Source: Candidatus Pacearchaeota archaeon (GTDB lineage Archaea > Nanobdellota > Nanobdellia > Pacearchaeales > GW2011-AR1). Taken from it: 6,934 nucleotides of DNA. The position numbers and the translations under genes were made by a program. Below are positions 1 to 5,455 of this stretch, one piece after another (position 1 is the first letter of the stretch; each line of letters opens with the position of its first letter). The notes beneath the pieces were generated by a model, which made no database searches, had not been told where the DNA came from, and saw nothing but the letters and a program-made list of their open reading frames with translations. The stretch spans positions 1 to 6,934 of the forward strand of contig RFLC01000081.1 in NCBI GenBank assembly GCA_003694055.1, in the 5' to 3' direction.

Positions 1-1
1 G

Positions 2-295
2 ATTATTACTCTTTTAGTGGGTTTGGGGATAATACTCTTCTCTATTCTTATTTTCACTGGTGTTGTGAGTGGAAAAGGAAATGTTACATCAGCAGGCTCT
101 TTTATTCTCATAATTGGTATAATAATCTCCCTATTCTCGCTCTTGAAATTCTGGGCATCTGGTTTGATGAAGGATCCTCTTACAACAAGCAAAGGAGGAG
201 TTGTCGCTTTAATCGCTGGCATACTTAACGGAGGCGACTTGCTCTCAATAGTTGGCGGAATCTTGGGAATTGTGCAGGGGAGCAAGGAACAATAA
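2..295 (+). CDS. Small multi-pass membrane protein, 5' end cut by the window edge
   Basis: The reading frame is open from the first bases of the window (position 2) to a TAA at 293-295. The GTG at 17 is therefore only an internal candidate start and the true start is probably outside. The visible 97 residues are almost all hydrophobic. One membrane segment lies at the very start and a second around residues 27-46 (counted from the GTG). A last Gly/Ile/Leu-rich segment follows a short polar loop (KDPLTTSKGG) and ends in a polar tail, SKEQ. The pattern of a short loop followed by a GGVVALIAGIL-type helix and then a GGILGI helix resembles the C-terminal half of DUF4064-like small membrane proteins; this is a resemblance only. 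No enzymatic motif is visible. It converges on the surface-protein operon with 24 bp between the two stop codons, and no clear terminator is seen in that gap. Confidence 0.7.
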   Translation: MITLLVGLGIILFSILIFTGVVSGKGNVTSAGSFILIIGIIISLFSLLKFWASGLMKDPLTTSKGGVVALIAGILNGGDLLSIVGGILGIVQGSKEQ

Positions 296-319
296 CTAGT
301 CAAACAAGCTCGTTCTGTT

Positions 320-3253
320 TCACGGCTTGCGTGGCGGCTGGCGCGGCGGCAACCCTGGCGGCGAACTGCTTCTTGAAGGCCCTGGCCTGCCAACCCCTCC
401 GAGAGCTCGCGAAGCGCCTGGGCTTTGCAAAGAACCAGAAACTCCAGCATTGCTAGAAAGAAACCTTTTGTCAATCGGTCCGCCTTGGCGTTTCTCAAGC
501 TCTTTCCTAGTTTTCTTCTTTTCCCAGAAACTTAGTAGAGGTATTTCCCACAATCCCGTGCGCTTGCCATCAATCTTCTTCAGCGCATAAGTTATTTGCT
601 CTCCTTTCCATCCCATTCCTTTCAGCTTGGCTCTTATCTCTTTGTCACTCAATCCAGCTCTTCTGCTGTTGTAAATGAAGTTAAGCATGTTGTAAAGATC
701 ATCCTTGTTTTTGAACAAGCTGTTCTCGTAGTTGTACTTGTACCAATACTGAAGCGCGATGTAAATTGCAAACACGACAATCAAAACAAAAATCATCCCA
801 ATAATGAACCTTCCCCACTTAAACCCTTCTGGTCTTACCAATTCTGGTGGCTGCGTTGAAGCGAGTTGGAGCGCGCTTAGTTCCGGCGCCACAAACATCG
901 GCAAACTCAGTGCTGAAGTTGAACCGCTTGTGTCGCGAATGAAAAACTCAATAGTCTGGGAATCCTGCGTTAGTTTCATTGCAAATGCCTGACCGCCAGC
1001 AAGCGAGACCGGAGTGGCGCTGCTGTCTTTGAAAACCACATTTTCTTTCGGATAGCGCACGATTAGGTAAACATTAGCGCTCTCTGCATCAGCTTTCTTG
1101 CTTGCAACAACCTTATACTTTTTCAGCACAGGCTCGGTCGCGCTATCTGTCACAATTTCTACCGACGAGAACTCTGTTTGTACATCATAATTGTTCAAAA
1201 CCCAGTCAAGTATCTTGTTTTTCACATCTTCTGCATTGATGCTGCTAGCGTCAACCCCCGAGATTTCTGCAACTAAATTTGGGTCAATGAAGTTGTATTG
1301 GGCTGCAGGGTTAAGCGTGCCAGACTCTGAGCTCGCAATATCCCTTGGAATATCCAACTCAAGCAAGGCATCTATTATCTTGACATACTCTTCTTCATCA
1401 GAGTTATTGCCAAGGTCTGTCAACTTCACTCTTTGCCTTTGCAACTCTGAAAGAATGCTCTCAATGTCTGCTTTTTTCTTAATCTCGTTTTTTATCCAAG
1501 TCGGAAAAGAATCAAATTTTGTTTTGAACTCATTGGCGCGTTTGGTGTAAGTGTCGAGAAGGAGATTAGCAGACTCGCGTGCTTCCCCGGCAACAATCTC
1601 AAATGTTTTTGTCGACACCTCGCCGTCAGTTGCGGTCGCGCTAACCGTCACATTGTAAATGCTAGAGTTAGTGAACACATGGCTTACTGAAGTTCCGTCA
1701 ACTTGCTGAGTCGGAGTTCCGTCGCCAAAGTTCCACTCTGTTGAGCTGACGTTTTTATCAGAGTCAATTATCCTAAAGACAACTGACAACCCAACTCTTG
1801 CGAACTCCGGGCCTATTGAAAAGTCAAATGCTTTGTGGATGTTTATCTCCTCGCTCACAACTTCCCTGTCGTTCAAGTAGATCTTGAACTCGCGTGTGCC
1901 GTTCACGTCCGGAGTTTCAAAGTCAAGCTTTTCTAGGTCAAGAGTTATGTAAGGAGAACTCACTCTTGGCTTGAGCTTCAACAAAGGATAGGTTTTGTCG
2001 GCGATGAAACTCCCAATTTTTGTTGTGTACTCAATCCTCACATCTTCGATTGTTATGTCCTGCCTAAGTCCCTTGAAGTGAACAGGTATGTAGCAATTAG
2101 TTGTGCAGTTCCTTTCATACACCTCTTCGATGTAATCATCAAAAACCCTTGCTAGTTTTTTCACACTTCCTGTTGCTTTGTGGTAAAGCTCATCGTCGTA
2201 AATGATTTGGTAAGGGTCAAGCGGCGCGTACTTCATCTTTTGAACATACATCTCGTAGTCAACATCTGTCAGATTATCTGAAGTTGGGCTGTACACAGAG
2301 CCGCCCTTGCCGCCGCACCTTTCACCCGTTGTTTCATACCTGATTTTGTAGGTAGTTTCGTTCCCTCCTGTCGCAGCTTTGTAAATGCAAACATAAACTT
2401 GGGTCGTGTTTTTGATTGAAACCAATGGAACAACTAATCTGCCTTCGTCACTTTTCGTCGGGTGGAAGCTGAATCCAGGAGAGGTTGTGTTGAGCGATGG
2501 CACAAAAAACTCTAGCATTCGCGAGAACGTTGAGTCAAACACAACCATGCTTATCTTGTCACTTGTATCTGGGAAGCCCTCGTCGTTCTGCAGCACTGCT
2601 CCTATTTTGTAAGCCGGCGCAGGCGGCAGCTCGAACTTCTGGCAGTACATCTCTCCTTTACTCACCACAACACTTCCTTCTGCTTCATCCGGGTCAAAAC
2701 AGCCGAAGTTCTTTTCGCTGCAAGCAACAGTTGGAAGGAAGTTAGGGTTGAAGAAGTCAATTGAGCCGTCATCTAAAAGATCAAACTGGAGCTGGTTCAC
2801 GCAACTCGCATGCGCGTTGCTGTGGACTGAGAATCTTGCGTCAATCACATGCACATCCTCTCCGCTAAGCTCAAAGCCGTAAGTTGCCTCGCTGAGCAGT
2901 GGAAAACTCGCGCTTGTTTCCCCCGCCTCTGTAGGGTCTTTGACATGACTTACCTTGCAACTTTTTGGAATGCAACTAAACTCCTCCCCTCGAGAATATC
3001 CCATCCTGCCCAACAGCTCTACTAAAGAGATGGAGGTTTGATTGAAGCTTGAGCTGAAGTTCCCATCTGGCTCCTCGTCAAAAGTTATGTTGAGCGTTCC
3101 TTTAATCTTGTCTCCAGAGTCATACTGCTTAACGATTGTTGTTGAGTTCTCGTCAACGCTAAACTCCGCATGCGAGCTGGCAGTTAGCGCGAGAACCAAC
3201 AGAACAAAGCTAACCGATAGCAGGAGTAATTTGCCTAAACATTTTTTAGCCAT
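320..3253 (-). CDS. Large secreted, membrane-anchored surface protein with a PKD domain and a cytoplasmic helical/proline-rich tail
   Basis: 977 aa. A signal peptide (basic KK, hydrophobic core about 9-24, likely cut after SHA at residue 29) leads into a long outside region. Its ten cysteines (94, 99, 151, 178, 185, 204, 289, 313, 383, 387) are all in the first half and could form five disulfides. A PKD domain spans about 476-556, with the hallmark WNFGDG at 507-512 and the SHVF...YNVTVSA strands after it. A charged, probably helical stretch (about 557-635) and a further beta-rich region follow. One membrane helix lies at about 816-836. The cytoplasmic side has a helical motif (about 853-892, GLSDKEIRAKL...GW...ITYALKK), a basic segment and a Gly/Pro/Arg/Ser-rich end. 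The N-terminal half (LLDDGSIDFFN, LPPAPAYKIGA, YVCIY, CTTNCYIPVHF) resembles surface proteins I remember from DPANN archaea; this is unverified. Fourteen N-x-S/T sequons are present. It is the second gene of an operon. PKD domains usually mediate surface protein or carbohydrate contacts; the function here is unknown. Confidence 0.9.
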   Translation of the reverse strand: MAKKCLGKLLLLSVSFVLLVLALTASSHAEFSVDENSTTIVKQYDSGDKIKGTLNITFDEEPDGNFSSSFNQTSISLVELLGRMGYSRGEEFSCIPKSCKVSHVKDPTEAGETSASFPLLSEATYGFELSGEDVHVIDARFSVHSNAHASCVNQLQFDLLDDGSIDFFNPNFLPTVACSEKNFGCFDPDEAEGSVVVSKGEMYCQKFELPPAPAYKIGAVLQNDEGFPDTSDKISMVVFDSTFSRMLEFFVPSLNTTSPGFSFHPTKSDEGRLVVPLVSIKNTTQVYVCIYKAATGGNETTYKIRYETTGERCGGKGGSVYSPTSDNLTDVDYEMYVQKMKYAPLDPYQIIYDDELYHKATGSVKKLARVFDDYIEEVYERNCTTNCYIPVHFKGLRQDITIEDVRIEYTTKIGSFIADKTYPLLKLKPRVSSPYITLDLEKLDFETPDVNGTREFKIYLNDREVVSEEINIHKAFDFSIGPEFARVGLSVVFRIIDSDKNVSSTEWNFGDGTPTQQVDGTSVSHVFTNSSIYNVTVSATATDGEVSTKTFEIVAGEARESANLLLDTYTKRANEFKTKFDSFPTWIKNEIKKKADIESILSELQRQRVKLTDLGNNSDEEEYVKIIDALLELDIPRDIASSESGTLNPAAQYNFIDPNLVAEISGVDASSINAEDVKNKILDWVLNNYDVQTEFSSVEIVTDSATEPVLKKYKVVASKKADAESANVYLIVRYPKENVVFKDSSATPVSLAGGQAFAMKLTQDSQTIEFFIRDTSGSTSALSLPMFVAPELSALQLASTQPPELVRPEGFKWGRFIIGMIFVLIVVFAIYIALQYWYKYNYENSLFKNKDDLYNMLNFIYNSRRAGLSDKEIRAKLKGMGWKGEQITYALKKIDGKRTGLWEIPLLSFWEKKKTRKELEKRQGGPIDKRFLSSNAGVSGSLQSPGASRALGGVGRPGPSRSSSPPGLPPRQPPRKP

Positions 3254-4776
3254 TTTATCAGTTTTATTTTTCTCAATTTCCTAGAGATTTCTTCGCGTTT
3301 CCAGAGGATGAAGCTGTAAATCATTCCAATCGCTAGCAAGCTTGCGACAAACTGCTTCCATCCAAAGAACGAGAGTTGGATGCTCTCAGGGCACGGCAAT
3401 TGAACAGCACATGTGCATTGATCTGAGCCAGCTGGGCAGTTAGGAGTGACTGAGCCACATAGCGTCGGTGCTTGGCTTTGGCAGTCTTTCGAGAATGCTA
3501 TTGTGACAGGTCTAGTATTTGTCGATGGGTCGCACTGGCCAGCATCATTCCACTGCACTGCACAGCTTCGTGTAGCTCCACCACCTGTTTGCACCTCATA
3601 CACAAATTTGCATTTCCCATTTATGTTGTCCCAGACGCACTGGCCGTTTGATCCGCCGAGAAGGCTAGCTTGAGTGGGTCCAGCATCTGCGCAGTCCTTG
3701 TTGCAAGCCTCTGCCCTGAACTCAATCTCGCTCCCGTCGTAAGGCGGGCTAGGAGGCAAATCAAGCTTTTCATAATCTGAGCACCTCTCTACCTTAAGTC
3801 TTCCGCTTGGACTTGTTCCGCTATCATCAGGATAAGTTGTAGCGTACGGACCGAAAGCAAGGCAGAACGGCAGTTCTTGCTGCCCTCCAGGGCCTGGTCC
3901 TGGCGGGCCTCCGCCGCCACCTGTACCGCAGTCATTCGTGTCCCATGTGCATTGTCCTGACTGACCAAACGGAATGCAGGTTGCTGTTCCGCTTGTATAA
4001 TCTGGTGATAAGGCGCTGCAATCTTCTGTTTGCCCTTCCACGCACTCAACTGAGTCGGGATCCACTATTCTTTGCTCTTCGCAATTTGTTGGGGGGCAGT
4101 CTCCATGAAGAGAATCATAAGCAGGACAAGTTGAAACATTCTCGCCATTATCTGGTTGGCAAATTCCGTCGCCGCACCAGGGCTCTCTCGGGCAATCTTC
4201 TGGGCAGTTATACCATGTCTCGCCTGGATCGCAGCTTCCGTTATTATTGCAAATTGGTCCGGGTGGCTGGGCGTTTTGAGATTTGCAGCATAGCCTGTAA
4301 GGGTAGTTTGGAAAGATACCAAAGGTTAGATGAGCGTTTGTCAGACCAGAGAGCGAGACAATGAGAGAGTAGTCTGCTCCGACTTGAGATGTGCAGTTTA
4401 GGTCCCGCACAATAACGCATTCTAAGTCGCCGTAGGATAAAGTGTATGGGTAATTCCCGCCAGCGCTGATGTTCTCGGCATGGGCATTTGTCAAACCAGA
4501 GAGCGCAAGTATTGGGTTGCCGTTGTGAGGATCTGGGTTTGAAGGGAATGTTGTTTTAAAGAACTTGTCGTAGCATACCGGTTGAGGGTAAAGCGCGCCG
4601 CTTGCGTTGTAAAACGCCGCATGCGCGTTCGTCGCGTCGCTGAGGTTAAATATGATTTGGCTTGCGTCGCACTCCATCGGCAGACCCTCAGGCATCTGGG
4701 TTTGCGCTTGGCCAAAACTCGCAACCACAGCGAGAGCAATCAACGCAAAAACCGCAATCACACCTTCTTTTTTCAT
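3235..4776 (-). CDS. Cysteine-rich secreted surface protein with C-terminal membrane anchor and LSxxTNAH repeats
   Basis: 513 aa. An N-terminal signal peptide (hydrophobic core about 6-21, probable cleavage near residue 25) is followed by three repeats about 50 residues apart. Their cores are LSDATNAHA (45-53), LSGLTNAHA (92-100) and LSGLTNAHL (142-150), each followed by a YP or NYPY and a cysteine. Next is a disulfide-type block, 176-232, with two CxxxGxC/CGDGIC...E..C..DC-like units, the second longer. A Gly/Pro linker (about 284-299) separates this from a second Cys-rich region containing two GQCxWDxN elements (274-281, 378-386). There are 34 cysteines, all outside, which would allow 17 disulfides. 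A membrane helix at about 471-491 is followed by a short, strongly basic cytoplasmic tail. This is first in the operon, and its TAG lies 19 bp inside the next gene. The ATG at 4776 is about 29 nt after a TATA box, so the mRNA is probably leaderless. I do not recognise a named family; a role in a surface complex with the downstream PKD protein is inference. Confidence 0.88.
   Translation of the reverse strand: MKKEGVIAVFALIALAVVASFGQAQTQMPEGLPMECDASQIIFNLSDATNAHAAFYNASGALYPQPVCYDKFFKTTFPSNPDPHNGNPILALSGLTNAHAENISAGGNYPYTLSYGDLECVIVRDLNCTSQVGADYSLIVSLSGLTNAHLTFGIFPNYPYRLCCKSQNAQPPGPICNNNGSCDPGETWYNCPEDCPREPWCGDGICQPDNGENVSTCPAYDSLHGDCPPTNCEEQRIVDPDSVECVEGQTEDCSALSPDYTSGTATCIPFGQSGQCTWDTNDCGTGGGGGPPGPGPGGQQELPFCLAFGPYATTYPDDSGTSPSGRLKVERCSDYEKLDLPPSPPYDGSEIEFRAEACNKDCADAGPTQASLLGGSNGQCVWDNINGKCKFVYEVQTGGGATRSCAVQWNDAGQCDPSTNTRPVTIAFSKDCQSQAPTLCGSVTPNCPAGSDQCTCAVQLPCPESIQLSFFGWKQFVASLLAIGMIYSFILWKREEISRKLRKIKLIKWLKNV
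4331..4505 (-). repeat. DNA-level repeat pair encoding the second and third LSGLTNAH units
   Basis: Bases 4331-4355 and 4481-4505 match at 22 of 25 positions and lie exactly 150 bp apart, in frame. They encode the LSGLTNAH cores of the second and third repeats in the cysteine-rich protein. The first repeat (about 4618-4644) keeps the protein motif but is much more diverged in DNA. This suggests that repeats 2 and 3 arose from a later duplication of a 50-codon unit, or were homogenised by gene conversion. Confidence 0.7.
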
Positions 4777-4798
4777 CTCACTAATTAATGATAAAGTG

Positions 4799-4806
4799 TT
4801 TATAAA
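4799..4806 (-). promoter_or_regulatory. TATA box of the surface-protein operon (leaderless)
   Basis: On the minus strand the sequence reads AAAAAAC followed by TTTATAAA, a good archaeal TATA box with an A-rich stretch where a BRE would lie. Its first T is 30 nt before the A of the ATG at 4776. Archaeal transcription usually starts about 25-30 nt after this element, so the mRNA would begin at or next to the start codon. The zwf gene has the same octamer at the same spacing. Confidence 0.7.
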
Positions 4807-4867
4807 GTTTTTTAGAGTGGGCTACACAACACTTCACTGCTCAACATTGCTCTTTTCTTCTAGCGGC

Positions 4868-4877
4868 CTGCTAGCAG
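4868..4877. repeat. 10-bp perfect palindrome CTGCTAGCAG in the divergent control region
   Basis: The sequence equals its own reverse complement. It lies within 4860-4877, which also allows a CTAGC/GCTAG stem with a 5-nt loop, about 60 bp upstream of the surface operon TATA box. It could be a regulator site, but a 10-bp palindrome may also occur by chance. Confidence 0.3.
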
Positions 4878-4944
4878 CACTTCCTAATTCGCACGGCTTT
4901 TATGAATCAACCGCTCTTCTTGCTCCCTCTGGAACGCAAAAATG

Positions 4945-4958
4945 TTAACAGCTGTTAA
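4945..4958. promoter_or_regulatory. 14-bp perfect palindrome TTAACAGCTGTTAA, candidate operator
   Basis: The 14 bases are a perfect inverted repeat, flanked after two mismatched pairs by a further AAA/TTT match (4940-4942 and 4961-4963). It lies between two divergent promoters: about 140 bp upstream of the surface operon TATA box and about 40 bp upstream of the TATA-like element of the winged-helix gene. The length and symmetry suit a dimeric winged-helix regulator. Its left part, GTTAACAGC (4944-4952), recurs exactly upstream of the zwf TATA box. Confidence 0.5.
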
Positions 4959-4996
4959 AGTTTATCACTATCCAGAGTAACACTCGAGCAGAAAAA

Positions 4997-5004
4997 TTTA
5001 AAAG
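4997..5004 (+). promoter_or_regulatory. Probable TATA box of the winged-helix regulator gene
   Basis: TTTAAAAG, preceded by GAAAAA, is the best-placed TATA-like element. Transcription would start near 5026, leaving a leader of about 30 nt that contains a good Shine-Dalgarno site. The other AT-rich candidate (5035-5042) is too close, since its start site would fall inside the gene. Confidence 0.5.
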
Positions 5005-5023
5005 GGTAAAGGGTGCTGTAATC

Positions 5024-5041
5024 TATATGTTGCATTATATA
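5024..5041. promoter_or_regulatory. Imperfect dyad over the expected transcription start, possible autoregulatory operator
   Basis: TATATG (5024-5029), TTG, then CAT and ATATA with one extra T form an imperfect inverted repeat. It covers the expected start of transcription (about 5026), where a bound repressor would block initiation. The arms are AT-rich and low in complexity, so the call is weak. Confidence 0.25.
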
Positions 5042-5045
5042 TATG

Positions 5046-5052
5046 GGAGTGA
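5046..5052 (+). promoter_or_regulatory. Shine-Dalgarno site that sets the regulator start at 5055
   Basis: GGAGTGA is a close match to the complement of the 16S rRNA 3' end, with 5 nt between GGAG and the ATG at 5055. The upstream in-frame ATG at 5043 overlaps the AT-rich run and has no such site, so 5055 is the better start. This gene is thus leadered, unlike its two leaderless-looking neighbours. Confidence 0.6.
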
Positions 5053-5054
5053 AA

Positions 5055-5321
5055 ATGAAAGATAACTTCGACATATTTTTCAGGCGCAAACCAGCGCTCA
5101 TGCTTGTCGCGCTCAAGCGGATTGGCAAGGTAAGATATGGCAGCGTTCTTGCGAAAGAGGTTGACTGCACCTACAGCCACGCTGTGAAAATCCTCCAAAG
5201 CTTTGAGAAAATCGGACTTGTTGTTTTTGAGAAAAAAGGCCGCATCAAGCTTGTCAAACTCACAAAGCGCGGGCAAGAAGTTGCAGACAACATTGAAAAT
5301 ATCAAACGCTTAATCTGCTAA
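5055..5321 (+). CDS. Small winged-helix DNA-binding protein (MarR-like archaeal regulator)
   Basis: 88 aa from the ATG at 5055; an ATG at 5043 would add four residues (MGVK) but lacks a Shine-Dalgarno site. The whole protein is one winged-helix domain. Its first helices are rich in hydrophobic and basic residues (RRKPALMLVALKRIG), and a turn RYGSVLAKEVDCTYSH leads into the recognition helix SHAVKILQSFEKIG (about 41-54). The wing then runs LVVFEKKGRIKLVKLT (about 55-70), and a final helix (KRGQEVADNIENIKRL) probably supports dimer formation. Single-domain winged-helix proteins of this kind are common in archaea as dimeric local repressors or activators. No ligand or metal site is visible, so the signal it senses is unknown. 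It lies between the surface operon, which is divergent, and zwf, which is downstream on the same strand. Palindromes flank it, so local regulation, including of itself, is plausible inference. Confidence 0.85.
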   Translation: MKDNFDIFFRRKPALMLVALKRIGKVRYGSVLAKEVDCTYSHAVKILQSFEKIGLVVFEKKGRIKLVKLTKRGQEVADNIENIKRLIC

Positions 5322-5332
5322 TCCGTCAGCTA

Positions 5333-5364
5333 GTTGCGCGCTCGCCCGAACGCTCGCGCGCAGC
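5333..5364 (+). terminator. GC-rich hairpin after the regulator gene, possible transcript-end structure
   Basis: Bases 5333-5341 and 5356-5364 can pair over 9 bp (core TGCGCGC/GCGCGCA, one G-U) around a 14-nt loop. A second, exclusive pairing joins GTTGCGC (5333-5339) with GCGCAAC (5363-5369). It lies 11 nt after the regulator stop codon and about 60 nt before the zwf TATA box, so it would be in the 3' end of the regulator mRNA. No T-run follows, which is atypical of both bacterial and archaeal terminators; it might instead stabilise the RNA. Confidence 0.35.
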
Positions 5365-5413
5365 GCAACACACAACCCTGCTCGTGAAACTCGTTCTCTC
5401 AAAAAGAAACCTC

Positions 5414-5422
5414 GTTAACAGC
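5414..5422 (+). promoter_or_regulatory. GTTAACAGC, copy of half of the 14-bp palindrome, next to the zwf TATA box
   Basis: This 9-mer is identical to 4944-4952. It ends 4 bp before the TATA box at 5427, overlapping the region where TFB would contact the BRE. A protein bound here could compete with or help TFB. GTTAAC within it is itself a 6-bp palindrome. A chance 9-base match between two intergenic stretches of this size is not negligible. Confidence 0.3.
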
Positions 5423-5426
5423 CAAA

Positions 5427-5434
5427 TTTATAAA
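5427..5434 (+). promoter_or_regulatory. TATA box of zwf (leaderless)
   Basis: TTTATAAA preceded by CCAAA. Its first T is 29 nt before the A of the ATG at 5456, so transcription should start at or beside the start codon. The octamer and spacing match those of the surface operon promoter. It lies inside the longer open frame that begins with GTG at 5384, which argues against that upstream start. Confidence 0.7.
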
Positions 5435-5455
5435 CTCATGCTTCGTGAATGCCAA

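Noticed and set aside
296..319. Terminator between the converging genes at the left
   Set aside because: The 24 bp contain no T-run on either strand, and only a weak 5-bp inverted match reaching into the PKD gene.
1191..1550. Plus-strand open frame of 119 codons
   Set aside because: It lies wholly inside the PKD protein gene on the other strand, and its translation shows no family features or promoter.
3945..4364. Plus-strand open frame of 139 codons opposite the cysteine-rich gene
   Set aside because: It is antisense to a gene with clear signal peptide, repeats and anchor, and looks like a by-product of that gene's codon use.
4807..4940. A tRNA or small RNA gene in the divergent region
   Set aside because: No tRNA arms or T-loop consensus could be assembled on either strand. 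The stretch is pyrimidine-rich on the plus strand with only short palindromes.
5043..5054. ATG at 5043 as start of the winged-helix protein
   Set aside because: It lies in an AT run without a Shine-Dalgarno site, while the ATG at 5055 has GGAGTGA 5 nt upstream.
5384..5455. A 24-residue N-terminal extension of Zwf from a GTG start at 5384
   Set aside because: The zwf TATA box (5427-5434) lies within it, the ATG at 5456 is at the right leaderless distance, and the Rossmann motif begins right after that ATG as in other family members. An ATG at 5438 is also too close to the TATA box.
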